DNA of 64,000 bases from Chitinophaga nivalis (GCF_025989125.1 NZ_JAPDNR010000001.1:1222301-1286300); one strand, 5' to 3'; positions 44,022-53,618 are shown, numbered from the stretch's first letter. Made by a program: numbers and translations. The notes: generated by a model not told the origin, from the sequence alone.

Positions 44022-44627
44022 TTAACTACTTACTGCTATACGCAGAATTGTTTTCCTTTTTTCCGGAGATGATTTCCGGGGATCTGACAGGTATATTTCA
44101 TGATGCCGCCCGGTTACCTGTAGCTGCTCCCGTTTTATCAGCTCATCCAGCTTTTTTAATGATACAGGTTCTTCACTGTAAGGGCCCACATGCAGAATCT
44201 GTGCACACCTCCCCTCTTCCATGTACCTAAAATCCACTTCCCGGAACAAGGTCGATTTTTTCTTCCGCTCCGCCGTCATGACTGCCGTTATAAACTGTTG
44301 CCGGGTTACCTCTTCCGGCAGCCGGATGGCCAGTTCATAATGCCATTGATCCCGCGGTACCAGCATGGGGTCTTCCGTTGTAACATTCACCCACCAGAAG
44401 CCTTCCAGTTTTGCTACGGTAAAATCACGCCCCAGCTCTTTACTGCTGTTTTTGATGGTGTAGGCAACGGTGTAAAGCGCGGAAGTAGTTTCCGCAAAAG
44501 CGGCTCCATTAGGATCGCCCTTGCCGGTGATGGTCAGAAACAATCCTTTTTCAATGGTCACCAATTGTGGCGCCAGCGTAGCGGTGTAGTAGTTTTTATA
44601 CACCTTCGTTAAATCCAGTTTAGTCAT
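44022..44627 (-). CDS. GyrI-like small-molecule binding protein
   Basis: This 201-residue protein has the SOUL/GyrI (AraC effector-binding-like) fold. Visible motifs are MTKLDLTKVYKNYYTA, FLTITGKGDPNGAAF and CAQILHVGPYSEEP, and a C-terminal stretch HHEIYLSDPRKSSPEKRKTILRI (in pieces). GyrI-like proteins bind hydrophobic small molecules and some of them hydrolyse or sense them. The upstream frame is open to 44702 but starts with a hydrophobic stretch that is not part of this family, so I take the ATG at 44627. It lies 79 nt after the DJ-1/GyrI fusion on the same strand. A ligand cannot be named. Confidence 0.8.
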   Translation of the reverse strand: MTKLDLTKVYKNYYTATLAPQLVTIEKGLFLTITGKGDPNGAAFAETTSALYTVAYTIKNSSKELGRDFTVAKLEGFWWVNVTTEDPMLVPRDQWHYELAIRLPEEVTRQQFITAVMTAERKKKSTLFREVDFRYMEEGRCAQILHVGPYSEEPVSLKKLDELIKREQLQVTGRHHEIYLSDPRKSSPEKRKTILRIAVSS

Positions 44628-44706
44628 ATCCGTTAGTGTTTGTAAATGATCGCAGAGGAAGGTGAGTAACAACACCCACCCTCCATATATATAAGTTCTC
44701 ATAACA

Positions 44707-45744
44707 TCAGGCTTTTGAGACGCCTATTTGTACGTTGGTAATATTCTGCTCCGGATGCTCGAAACTAAAGCGCAGGTATTGTTCCCGGTTGCTTCCTGTC
44801 ATGGGTATTCCCAGCATTTGTATACCTGTAATGAGTTTGCCGTAAGTGTCTCCCAGCTTATCCCAGCCACCGGGATGCTGCATGCCTACACAGTCAAATA
44901 CAGGCAGCGTTTCGCAGTGATAAGGCGCCGGAACAGACAGCACTTCGGTTACGGGCAGGCCTATATCGAGCGTAAACACCGTATCCGGATTCCCATCAAA
45001 ACCGTGGTAGTGCCATTCCGGTGCGCCGCATATTTCAAGACCGGCGGCTATCGCTACCGGGTACAGTGCTTTGATCGCACTACGCACCAGGGGTAATAAA
45101 CCTGGCAGGTTGGTTTCATAGCGGCGGTAGAAAAAGTGAAGCGGAGATGCTGTTTCAATAACCGGTATGTCTGCGTTTCCCTGAAAGAACCCCAGCCAGA
45201 ACTGCAGCTGTGGATTTTCCAGCAACCCGAAAAAGGTAAAGATCTCTGTTGCAAATGCTACCATGGCAGTGCCGGCAGCTGTAATGATGTTGTCGCCGGT
45301 GGCTGCCGGTGTCTGAACATACAGCGCTGAACCCTGGTAGGTTGGCGCCATCATTTTCAGTATATCCGGATGATTGCTGGTATGAGGGATGGTATCGAGA
45401 TAGCCATGCTGCGCAAGGAAAACGGTGGCGCCGCAAATAGCCGCCACAGATTTACCGGATGCCACCAGTTGTTGTATCAGGGGAAGTATGGCCGGATGGC
45501 CGCCTGCTTCCATGGGAGCGCCACCGGGTAATATAAGGAGGTCTATATCGGCTGTCATGGCTTCTTGCAGGCTTTGCTGCGGTATTATCTGCAGGTTTCC
45601 ACCGGAGGTAACCGGTTGTCCGTCGATAGAAAAGGTGATGATATTCACGTCCGTAAAGGTGTGAAGGCCATAGGTCACAAGCGCAGGTTCCCAGTCGGAA
45701 TATTGATCGAATACAAATACATAACAGTTACGGAGCTTTTTCAT
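44707..45744 (-). CDS. DJ-1/PfpI domain fused to GyrI-like domain
   Basis: This 345-residue protein joins two domains. The N-terminal half (about 1-190) is a DJ-1/PfpI-type domain with the nucleophile Cys104 in AAICGATVFLAQHG and LILPGGAPMEAGG. The C-terminal part (about 200-345) is a GyrI-like effector-binding domain, with PEWHYHGFDGN, VLSVPAPYHCETLPVFDCVGMQHPG (in pieces) and YGKLITGIQMLG. DJ-1-like enzymes act on glyoxal-type or other reactive small molecules, and GyrI domains bind ligands. The WYL regulator gene lies 75 nt upstream on the same strand, so it probably controls this pair. The start is the ATG at 45744. Confidence 0.85.
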   Translation of the reverse strand: MKKLRNCYVFVFDQYSDWEPALVTYGLHTFTDVNIITFSIDGQPVTSGGNLQIIPQQSLQEAMTADIDLLILPGGAPMEAGGHPAILPLIQQLVASGKSVAAICGATVFLAQHGYLDTIPHTSNHPDILKMMAPTYQGSALYVQTPAATGDNIITAAGTAMVAFATEIFTFFGLLENPQLQFWLGFFQGNADIPVIETASPLHFFYRRYETNLPGLLPLVRSAIKALYPVAIAAGLEICGAPEWHYHGFDGNPDTVFTLDIGLPVTEVLSVPAPYHCETLPVFDCVGMQHPGGWDKLGDTYGKLITGIQMLGIPMTGSNREQYLRFSFEHPEQNITNVQIGVSKA

Positions 45745-45819
45745 ATTGTCTGTTTTTATTGACAATACAAAGCAACGCAGGGGAAGTGACAGCCTTATGT
45801 CAGCAGCCGCTGAGAAAAA

Positions 45820-46782
45820 TTAAAAATAATGATCCTGTAACTCAGTGATCAGACCTTGCATGACCGTTTTCAGCTCCGGAGGCTGTACAATAGCGGCGTG
45901 ATGACCAAATACAATCAGCCATCTGGCAAAGTATTCCAGCGAAGGCTGTAAAAAGGTGAGAATGGTTTTATCTCCTTCGGTAGTTTCTTCCATTAGTCCG
46001 TAATAGTACTTCTGCTCCCGGATATACCGTAAGATATCATTGTCGAGTGCAATTTTTATCAGGAACATTTCACCCTGGTTACGGCTTTTCTCCCGATGCA
46101 GGTAGTCCTGCAGGGAAATGCGGTCATCTCTTTTGTAGATAGTGGAAGTTACCTGCAGTTTACGGATGCGATCTACCCGGAAGTCGCGGTATCCCTGCCG
46201 CAGCCGGCACCAGGCAATCAGGTGCCAGCTGGTGCGCATATGGAAAATACCGATTGGCTCCACTTCCCGGCGGGTGGCGACTTCGTCCTGAAACGAAAAA
46301 TATTCCATGTTGATCACCTGGTTCATGCCCAGGGCCTGCTGGATATCCGTTAAAAAACGATTGGGAAAGCTTTCATCTTCCGGATATTTTGGGCGGGATC
46401 TTAATACCGCAATATTTTCGTCCAGGGATTCCAGGTAGTCTTTTTCTGAACCGCGCAATACAGACCGGATTTTTTGCATGGCAAAGCCAAACTGTTTCTG
46501 GTTGCTGTGATCACTGTATTGTTCCATTAGTTTTTCGCCTGTCAGCAGTGCAGCAGCCTCTTCTTTGGAAAACATTACCGGTGGGAGGTGGTATCCATCT
46601 ACAATGTAATAGCCCGTACCGGCTTCCGCACCAATGGGTACTCCTGCTTCCTGCAGTGCTTTTACATCCCGGTATACAGTTCTCAGACTGATCTCAAATC
46701 TGTCTGCAATTTCTGCAGCTTTTACAATTTTTTTGCCTTGTAATTGAATGAGAATAGCGGTAAGTCTGTCTATGCGGTTCAT
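45820..46782 (-). CDS. WYL-domain (YafY-type) transcriptional regulator
   Basis: This 320-residue regulator has a winged helix-turn-helix of the HTH_11 type in residues 1-60 (MNRIDRLTAILIQLQGKKIVKAAEIADRFEISLRTVYRDVKAL, in pieces) and a WYL ligand-binding domain at about 140-230, which ends with the DFRVDRIRKL motif. WYL domains bind small nucleotides or nucleic acid and control the activity of the HTH. A C-terminal WCX extension ends the protein. It is the first gene of a minus-strand set with the DJ-1/GyrI fusion and the GyrI-like protein, so these are likely its targets, by inference only. Confidence 0.9.
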   Translation of the reverse strand: MNRIDRLTAILIQLQGKKIVKAAEIADRFEISLRTVYRDVKALQEAGVPIGAEAGTGYYIVDGYHLPPVMFSKEEAAALLTGEKLMEQYSDHSNQKQFGFAMQKIRSVLRGSEKDYLESLDENIAVLRSRPKYPEDESFPNRFLTDIQQALGMNQVINMEYFSFQDEVATRREVEPIGIFHMRTSWHLIAWCRLRQGYRDFRVDRIRKLQVTSTIYKRDDRISLQDYLHREKSRNQGEMFLIKIALDNDILRYIREQKYYYGLMEETTEGDKTILTFLQPSLEYFARWLIVFGHHAAIVQPPELKTVMQGLITELQDHYF

Positions 46783-46989
46783 GGGAAACGTGGTTCAGGA
46801 TGCTAATTTCGGTAGCAGAAAATTATTTTCAGGATTTTTTTTATCCCGGTTAAACTTTGTTCTTCTTAAACTGTCTTTAATACATAATAATTCTCCGGAT
46901 AAAAGTAAGTTTATTGAGAATGAAGACAATGTGATTTTCCGGAGATCGATAACTCAATGCTACAGTACAGAATATAGGTTAAATGGTAA

Positions 46990-47022
46990 GCCCCTGCAAT
47001 TTCTTGCGGGGGCCTCTTTTTA
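46990..47022 (+). terminator. Orphan terminator before cydB end
   Basis: A 10-bp stem (GCCCCTGCAA at 46990-46999 with TTGCGGGGGC at 47004-47013, one G-U pair) is followed by CTCTTTTT. It is oriented for a plus-strand transcript, but no plus-strand gene precedes it. The region 46783-46989 could hold a small RNA. Confidence 0.6.
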
Positions 47023-47041
47023 TAGCCTATGACCTGCCGGT

Positions 47042-48076
47042 CTAATAACTCATTTCATTCAGCTTCACCTTACCCCGGAAAGTCCAGAATAAAAATATCG
47101 TATAGCCGATCACCATAGGAGTGCCTATGGCAGCTATCAGCAACATAATTCTCAGTGACTTGACCGAAGATGCTGCGGCATAAATGCTGATACTATAAGC
47201 CGGATTAGTTGTAGATATGACAATATTGGGATACAGGCCCACTGCAAACAGGATCAGCAGACAGGAAGTAATAATACAGGAGAAGAGAAATGCCGTAAAA
47301 TATTTGCGGGCATCTATATTCCGTTTAATATTCAGCAAGGTGAGTACTGCCACCAATGGTAATATAAATAACTCCGGATGGTTTTTGAACTGATGCGTCA
47401 TATGGGGCACATAAATAAGTGTAGCCATAGACGTTAGAATAAAACAAAGAATGAAGAACTTACTGCAGTTATTAACCAGTACCGTGAGCCGGGCGTATAG
47501 CCTGTCTTCTGTTTTCATCACCAGGTAAATGGCGCCGTGTAACATAAACAGTGATAAGGTAGTAACGGCAATGAGTATCGCATACGGATTAAAGAAAGTA
47601 AGGAGATTGCCTGTGAACTCATGCGCCGCGTTGATCGGCAGGCCATGAATCAGATTGCCCAATACCAGCCCCAGTAACAAGGTGATGGCAATACTGGATA
47701 CACTGTAGCTGATATCCCACATTTGTCGCCACCAGCGCCAGGATTCTTTACTGCGGAATTCAATAGAGATAGCCCGGAAGATAAGGGCTACCAGGAATAA
47801 CATGAACGGGATATAAAAAGTAGACAGCACTACCCCATATACCAGGGGAAATCCGGCAAATAAAGCACCTCCGGCGATCACCAGCCATACTTCATTGCCA
47901 TCCCATACGGGTCCGATGGCATTCAGGGCGAGCCGGCGGCTTTCTTCTTTTTTAAAGAAAAGATGTAATGCGCCTGCCCCCAGGTCGAAACCATCCAGTA
48001 CACCATAACCGGTGATTAATCCGCCAATCACCAAAAACCACCAGGTAGGCAGGTCCAGTCCGAGTATTGTTTCCAT
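47042..48076 (-). CDS. cydB: Cytochrome bd quinol oxidase subunit II
   Basis: This 344-residue membrane protein has eight to nine hydrophobic helices. With CydA it forms the cytochrome bd terminal oxidase, which reduces O2 with quinol electrons and works at low O2. The N-terminal motif LPTWWFLVIGGLITGYGVLDGFDLG is typical, as is DGNEVWLVIAGGALFAGFP. Its start lies 11 nt after the cydA stop, so the two are one operon. It is monotonous in family features: length is standard, and no other cyd gene (such as cydX or cydDC) is visible nearby. Confidence 0.95.
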   Translation of the reverse strand: METILGLDLPTWWFLVIGGLITGYGVLDGFDLGAGALHLFFKKEESRRLALNAIGPVWDGNEVWLVIAGGALFAGFPLVYGVVLSTFYIPFMLFLVALIFRAISIEFRSKESWRWWRQMWDISYSVSSIAITLLLGLVLGNLIHGLPINAAHEFTGNLLTFFNPYAILIAVTTLSLFMLHGAIYLVMKTEDRLYARLTVLVNNCSKFFILCFILTSMATLIYVPHMTHQFKNHPELFILPLVAVLTLLNIKRNIDARKYFTAFLFSCIITSCLLILFAVGLYPNIVISTTNPAYSISIYAAASSVKSLRIMLLIAAIGTPMVIGYTIFLFWTFRGKVKLNEMSY

Positions 48077-48087
48077 GCAGCTATAAT

Positions 48088-49479
48088 TTAAGAAGGACGG
48101 TGTTCAATATTGTTGTTGTAATAGCCATCGTATTCATCTTCCGCAAGCTCCGAAATGTCGGGCCCGTGCTGTATCTTCCTGTTTAGCAGATACAGGAACA
48201 ATGCCAGCAGCAATATATATACCAGCGTAAACAGAATCAGTGAAAACATCACCTGATCGGCGGTTACTTTTTTGGAGAGTGCATCGGAAGTGCGGAGCAG
48301 TTTGTACACCACCCACGGCTGCCGGCCTACTTCCGCTGCGTACCAGCCCACCTGGTTAGCGATTTGCGGTAACAATACCGCCCAGGCAAATATGATCATC
48401 AGCCATCGCTGGTTAAACAGTTTTTTGCGCCATAGCAGGAATACCGCGAGCAGGGTGAGCCCAATCAGCAACATCCCGATAGAAATCATGATATGATAGG
48501 TCTGGAAGACAAAATTCACAGCGCCGGGTCTGTCTTTTTCCGGTGTGGCATTCAGTCCTTCCACAGGCGCATTGAAACTGCCATGGGTGAGGAAAGAAAG
48601 ACCTCCAGGAATTTTGATACCGGTGGTTTGTTGTTTTTTGTTATCCACCCAGCCAATGAGGTACATGTCTGCTACCGCCAGGCTATCATAATGCCCTTCC
48701 ATCGCAGCCAGCTTAGCCGGTTGGTATTTACTCACGTAATGGGCCGAACGGTGTCCGGTGAAGAGCTGCAGTAACGCGGCTATTACGGCCACGCTCAGCC
48801 CCACTTTAAACATCGCCTGCGCGTGTTTGACGAAACGTTGCTTTAAGATATACCAGGCCGCTACACTCATCACCAGAAAAGACCCGGCGAGGAAAGAGCC
48901 TATAATCACATGGGAAAAACGATCTACAGAAGAAGGATTAAATACCATGGCCCAGAAGTCGGTGACCACAGCGCGGGCCTGCATGTCGTGGCCTTCTATA
49001 CGGAAGCCGGTAGGCGTTTGCTGCCAGGAATTGGCAATCACAATCCAAAGGGCGGAAAAGATGGAGCCCAGCGCCACCATACAGGTAGAAAAGAAGTGTA
49101 CCCCCTTATTCACCCGGTTCCAGCCAAACAGGAGTACACCCAGAAAGGCCGATTCCATGGCAAAGGCAAAGATGCCTTCTGCTGCCAGGGCACTCCCGAA
49201 TATATCTCCTACATAATGGGAATAAGTGGCCCAGTTGGTACCAAATTCAAATTCCATCACAATACCGGTAGCCACACCGATGCCAAATATCAGGGCAAAT
49301 ATTTTGATCCAGTATCGGGTGATATCTTTATAAAGCGATAGCCCGGTTTTCAGGTACAATCCTTCCATTATTACCAAACACAATCCCAGCCCGATACTCA
49401 GCGGGGGATAGATGTAATGGAAGGCGATAGTAAATGCAAACTGTATCCTCGATAGTATTTCCACAGACGGCATAATCAT
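48088..49479 (-). CDS. cydA: Cytochrome bd quinol oxidase subunit I
   Basis: This 463-residue membrane protein has the CydA helix layout and haem-ligand residues: His19-type ligand in IQFAFTIAFHYIYPPLS, and the conserved GRQPWVVYKLLRTSDA segment. It oxidises quinol at the Q-loop (VAAIL.. part) and carries haems b558, b595 and d. The frame has two close starts, at 49479 (ATG) and 49473 (ATG, MPSVEILSRIQ). A good promoter sits only 13 nt before the first, so the transcript may have almost no leader. The Q-loop is short, as in most non-enterobacterial forms. Confidence 0.96.
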   Translation of the reverse strand: MIMPSVEILSRIQFAFTIAFHYIYPPLSIGLGLCLVIMEGLYLKTGLSLYKDITRYWIKIFALIFGIGVATGIVMEFEFGTNWATYSHYVGDIFGSALAAEGIFAFAMESAFLGVLLFGWNRVNKGVHFFSTCMVALGSIFSALWIVIANSWQQTPTGFRIEGHDMQARAVVTDFWAMVFNPSSVDRFSHVIIGSFLAGSFLVMSVAAWYILKQRFVKHAQAMFKVGLSVAVIAALLQLFTGHRSAHYVSKYQPAKLAAMEGHYDSLAVADMYLIGWVDNKKQQTTGIKIPGGLSFLTHGSFNAPVEGLNATPEKDRPGAVNFVFQTYHIMISIGMLLIGLTLLAVFLLWRKKLFNQRWLMIIFAWAVLLPQIANQVGWYAAEVGRQPWVVYKLLRTSDALSKKVTADQVMFSLILFTLVYILLLALFLYLLNRKIQHGPDISELAEDEYDGYYNNNIEHRPS

Positions 49480-49491
49480 GAATTATAGTTA

Positions 49492-49520
49492 CAAAGGTAG
49501 TCGCTGATGAAATCTGTCAA
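49492..49520 (-). promoter_or_regulatory. cydAB promoter
   Basis: On the minus strand TTG (49520-49518), 18 nt, then TACCTTTG (49499-49492) is a full bacteroidal promoter. The expected start is near 49485, only about 6 nt before ATG 49479, or about 12 before ATG 49473. Confidence 0.7.
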
Positions 49521-49592
49521 CCTGATGTTTATCATATATTCATTAAATGATAATATAACTAAAATTACCGGTACCGCAATGGGTAAAATAAA

Positions 49593-49643
49593 ATCAGCCC
49601 GTAGGGTTTTGCAGGTTGATGCTACAAAACACTACGGGCTGAT
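49593..49643 (-). terminator. Terminator of jetABC transcript
   Basis: The outer stem ATCAGCCCGTAG / CTACGGGCTGAT is perfect over 12 bp and continues inside for six more pairs. On the minus strand it is followed by TTTATTTTA. It lies about 20 nt after the jetC stop. Confidence 0.85.
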
Positions 49644-49660
49644 ACGATGTGATGCCATCA

Positions 49661-52600
49661 CTAATTTATGGCAGCTTCAAACTCTTTCTTCCGCTCATGA
49701 TATTCTTCCATGGTGAAATTATACACGACAGAGTCACGCTTGTTTTTGTTGGACACAAAATGACAGGCGTGGATATAAGGTTCTGCAATGTTTAATTTGT
49801 CCAGCGGTGTTACAACCAGTAACTGGAGGTTGAGCTGACCGCAGTATTCCATGAGGTAGTGGCTCTTTTCCGGATCCAGTTTGCTGAATGCTTCATCCAC
49901 GGTAATAAAGCGCAGGCTGCGGTGTTGCCGGTTGGCTTCATTGATCCCAAACTGATAGGCAATAGCCGCACCCAGGATGGTGTAGGTAAACTGGGCTTTT
50001 TCACCACCGGAAAGACTGGCGGTATCTTCATAATATTTAAATGCCTTGTTATCGGCGATGTAATATTCCTTCGCGCCAAAGTCCAGCCAGTTGCGCACAT
50101 CCGTTACCTTCCGGCGCCAGGCTTCATTTTGTTGCAGTTCATTGATCAGGGTTTTGATGTTTTCAAACAACTGATCACTGTAGGCTTCGTCTTTTTCCTG
50201 ATAATATTTATAGGAATCCGGTACCGCGTTACTCAGCTTCTCTTTGAAATTCCTGATTTCCACATCCCGTACATGGCGGCATTCCAGCTGCAGGTAGGTA
50301 TCCGGATTTTTATTGAAGGTGATATTGCGTAATGGTTCATTCAGGTCTTCCATGACTTCACGTATCAGGTCTTCCTGTCCGTATATCCATGCCCGGTAGT
50401 TGGTGATGGCATTCAGCATACTGTTGTCCATATACTGCCGGAAACGTTCTTTGTGTTCGATGAGGCGCTGGTATTTGATGCGTTCATACAGCGAGGTGAA
50501 TTCATCGAGGTACCGTACATGCGGCTGCAGATCCGTAACGTCGCCCAGCCAGTCGGGATAGGTGTCGTGTATGGATTTAGGTGGCATTACGAAGGCAGAC
50601 AGTTGCCGGGTAATTTCGGCTTCTTTTTCTGCGGCGGTACGCATGGCTTCCTGTAGCGCTGTTTTCAGGCTTTCGTCGGCCTTCTTACGGTGTGCTGCCA
50701 GTTGTAAGGCGGTGGTAGCTGTTTCTGTAATGGCGAGGTCCGACAGGTATTCCAGGGCGCGGTGTACGGCACTGTCGTCCAGGAGGTTGGCTTTGAGCTG
50801 TTTGAAATACCGTTGTTTCTCCGTGTATTTATCATTCAGCCGACCCCTGTCTTCCAGGATTTTTTCTTTTTCTTTTTCCTTACCGGTGATGGCGGTGGCG
50901 GTTTCATCCAGCTGTTCGCAGATCACCTGGTATTTATCGCTGGTTTGCAGCAGTTGATTTTTTTCGCGGGAAAAAGTTTCAATCACGGCGGCGTGTGTCT
51001 GCCAGTTGATTTCGCTGAAATTGCGGAGTGTCAGCAAGGCGCCGGTCAATGCCTGGTTGGCGCTGATACCTTTACGCGCTGTTTCCAGCTGGTTGATACT
51101 GTGTTGTAAGGTGTCGATGCTGGCGTTGCATTCGTCCTGCTCTTCCCGGAGGCCGCGCAGCTTGTTTTTGTTATTCCAACCCAGCACATAATTGTTCTTT
51201 TGTGAACGGTTGGGACGGTCATCTTTTTCGTGGCGTGTAGCCTGCCGCGTTAGTCCGTTGGAAGTAACGGCCTTACGGGCACGGTTAAACGCAGTCATAT
51301 CATCAGTACAGATATAGTCAAACTGATCCAGTAACTGCTTTTGCAGCCATTCCTTAAATGCTGTACCTGGTTTGATATCTATCTTTTGCAGCAGGCTTTC
51401 TTTATCATTCGGCATGCGCAGCATGGTATAACTTTCCTCTTCTATCTTATGATATACTAACCTGGTCTGTAGGTTATTATCATTGATATAGCGGTTGATA
51501 TCGATGATGTAATCTTCCGGTACCAGCAGCCGCAGGGCGAAGTTGTGCAATACCTTTTCGATGGCATTCTCCCAGTGGCTTTCTTTATCTTTTACCCGGA
51601 TCAGTTCTCCGGCAAACGGGAGATCATCTTCTGAAACATCCAGCATGTCGGCCAGTTGTTGCCGGATGCGGATCAGTTCATACGGGATATTGTTTTTACG
51701 GTTCAGGAAGGAATCTATTTCTTCTTCCAGCCGGGTGGTCTGGCTTCTTTCAGCAGCCAGACTGCTTTTGTGGTGGAAGATTTCTTCCTGTAGTGTTTCC
51801 AGTTGTTTGTCGATACCGGCCAGCTGTTTTTCTGCCAGTGCAATATTTTCGTGAAAGGCCTGTTCATCCGGACTGGCTGTCAGCTGCAGCTTTTCTGCCA
51901 GTTTATTGTATTCCTCCATTTTATTACGTTTCGCTTCCAGCGATTTCTGTTCGTAATGAATGGTTTTTTCGATGGAACGCAGCTGTTCATCTACACTGTT
52001 GTTGGCCTTTTGGGCAATCAGTTCTTCCTTGCGGAGTTGCAGCGATTGCAGGTTGTCGTTGACGCTAGTCAGGGAACTGGCGGTCATTTCCAGTTCCTGT
52101 TGCAGTACCTGGATTTCTGCTTCCAGAATATCTTTCTCCTGGCGGTTGAAGTAAGCCGGTAAAATATCCTGCAAGGACTGCAGTTCCCGGTTTTTATCCT
52201 GTATCTGTTGCCAGGAGGTTCTGTTATCGATAATTGGTTCCAGCATTTTCAGCTGGGTTTCATCTTTCTGAATGGCCCGGTGGCTGGAGAGTAAGCTGTC
52301 GTAGTTTTCGCGGAGTTTCAGGAATTCATTTTCGCTCTCTGTTTCTTCCAGCATTTGCCCGCGGATAAACGTATTCAGGTCTCCCAGTACTTTAATACCC
52401 ACGGTTTGGTTGAACAGCGACAGGGCTTTTTCACTTCTCAGGCCGAATATGTTGCTGAACAGCGCGGCATATTCCTTAAAGCTGTCGGTGATTTCTGTTT
52501 TCGGGAAGCTGGCACGCAGCTTCTTTTTCCAGTCGCCTTTTACATCAAACTTACCATTACCGAAATGTTCGTTGATGTTGAGCTTATGTGGTGAAACGAT

Positions 52601-53044
52601 GTATTGCCGTTTCATTTCGCCGGCATACCATCTCACCTGTGCGAGGGTGATCTGGTGCATGGTAGCGGCATTATAAAAGTAGGCCAGCAGTACGGAGTAA
52701 GGATTGTTTTCCTTGTGCCGCAGCTGGTCTGTTTTGGATTGCTGCGATTCTTCAGAGAATGTTTTACCGTAGTAGCCCCAGAAATAGGATTCTTCACCAC
52801 GGTCGCGGCGTTGTTCTGTACCGGATGACTGGTTATAGAACCTTTTGCCGGAAGGTACCAGTAAGGTCAGCAGTGCATCGATAAGGGTGGTTTTTCCGCT
52901 ACCGTTGGCGCCGGTCAGTAACGACGTGTTGCCATTGGTGTTAACGCGGTATATTTTGTTATGAAAGGTGCCCCAGTTGTATATTTCGAAATATTGTAAA
53001 CGGAATCCACTTTCTTGGGAATCACTATTAAACAGAGTGGACAT
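49661..53044 (-). CDS. JetC/MksB-like SMC ATPase
   Basis: This 1127-residue protein is an SMC-like ATPase of the JetC (COG4913-like) group. The Walker A GANGSGKT is at 45-52, the ABC signature LSGGEK starts at 1011, and Walker B TVDEAF has Asp1050 and Glu1051. Between them is a long coiled coil, rich in Gln, Glu and Leu, with a hinge near 480-560. In Wadjet it forms a loop-extruding complex with JetA and JetB. The jetB stop overlaps its first 17 nt, so the three genes are one operon, and a strong terminator follows. JetD is missing from the window. Confidence 0.9.
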   Translation of the reverse strand: MSTLFNSDSQESGFRLQYFEIYNWGTFHNKIYRVNTNGNTSLLTGANGSGKTTLIDALLTLLVPSGKRFYNQSSGTEQRRDRGEESYFWGYYGKTFSEESQQSKTDQLRHKENNPYSVLLAYFYNAATMHQITLAQVRWYAGEMKRQYIVSPHKLNINEHFGNGKFDVKGDWKKKLRASFPKTEITDSFKEYAALFSNIFGLRSEKALSLFNQTVGIKVLGDLNTFIRGQMLEETESENEFLKLRENYDSLLSSHRAIQKDETQLKMLEPIIDNRTSWQQIQDKNRELQSLQDILPAYFNRQEKDILEAEIQVLQQELEMTASSLTSVNDNLQSLQLRKEELIAQKANNSVDEQLRSIEKTIHYEQKSLEAKRNKMEEYNKLAEKLQLTASPDEQAFHENIALAEKQLAGIDKQLETLQEEIFHHKSSLAAERSQTTRLEEEIDSFLNRKNNIPYELIRIRQQLADMLDVSEDDLPFAGELIRVKDKESHWENAIEKVLHNFALRLLVPEDYIIDINRYINDNNLQTRLVYHKIEEESYTMLRMPNDKESLLQKIDIKPGTAFKEWLQKQLLDQFDYICTDDMTAFNRARKAVTSNGLTRQATRHEKDDRPNRSQKNNYVLGWNNKNKLRGLREEQDECNASIDTLQHSINQLETARKGISANQALTGALLTLRNFSEINWQTHAAVIETFSREKNQLLQTSDKYQVICEQLDETATAITGKEKEKEKILEDRGRLNDKYTEKQRYFKQLKANLLDDSAVHRALEYLSDLAITETATTALQLAAHRKKADESLKTALQEAMRTAAEKEAEITRQLSAFVMPPKSIHDTYPDWLGDVTDLQPHVRYLDEFTSLYERIKYQRLIEHKERFRQYMDNSMLNAITNYRAWIYGQEDLIREVMEDLNEPLRNITFNKNPDTYLQLECRHVRDVEIRNFKEKLSNAVPDSYKYYQEKDEAYSDQLFENIKTLINELQQNEAWRRKVTDVRNWLDFGAKEYYIADNKAFKYYEDTASLSGGEKAQFTYTILGAAIAYQFGINEANRQHRSLRFITVDEAFSKLDPEKSHYLMEYCGQLNLQLLVVTPLDKLNIAEPYIHACHFVSNKNKRDSVVYNFTMEEYHERKKEFEAAIN

Positions 53045-53615
53045 GCAGTTTTAATTTTGATTTAATTTCTTCCAGTTTATCGTTGTTCACCAGTGCCTTG
53101 ATGATTCTTTTTACCTCATACTGATGCAGCTCTTTATTGGCTGCATCTTCCCGGGTTACTCTCAGTACGCCGATGTTTAAAAGACTGTTGATCGGTTTGT
53201 TGAGATCCTTGAGTAGTTTGGAGCGGTTGTGCCGGTCTTTGAAGAAGAGCGCCAATCGTTCCTTGATTTCTCTTTGGGTGAGGAAAAGCCGGGTACCATT
53301 GCCATTGATATCAAATTCGTCGAGGGCTTCGCGGAGTACGATGCACAGCAAGGTGGCCTCGTAGGTCAGCCGGGTTTTGCGCATCAGCCGGGGCAAAGGT
53401 TTGTCCATGGTTTCATCCGTATCGGGTTGTACGATGCGGGCAAATCCGTCAGCTTCACTAACTATCAGCTGTAAGCCTGTTTGTTGCAGGTACTTGCTCA
53501 GTTCCGTCTGCCATCCGAGGAGGTCTTTCCAGTAGGTTTTATCTTCTTCATAAACAGGCCCCTGCATGAGTTTAATGAACACGTGTGCAAAGGGCGATAT
53601 ATTTTTATCGGACAT
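53028..53615 (-). CDS. JetB-like DUF4194 subunit
   Basis: This 195-residue protein has winged-helix character (LYEATLLCIVLREALDEFDI, LTQREIKERLALFF, LLNIGVLRVTREDAAN) and matches DUF4194, the JetB (MksE-like) regulator of the SMC complex. In Wadjet, JetB and JetA bind the SMC arms. It starts 3 nt after the jetA stop and overlaps jetC by 17 nt, which shows tight coupling. Length is within the usual range. It is not toxin-like. Confidence 0.88.
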   Translation of the reverse strand: MSDKNISPFAHVFIKLMQGPVYEEDKTYWKDLLGWQTELSKYLQQTGLQLIVSEADGFARIVQPDTDETMDKPLPRLMRKTRLTYEATLLCIVLREALDEFDINGNGTRLFLTQREIKERLALFFKDRHNRSKLLKDLNKPINSLLNIGVLRVTREDAANKELHQYEVKRIIKALVNNDKLEEIKSKLKLHVHSV

Positions 53616-53618
53616 ATT

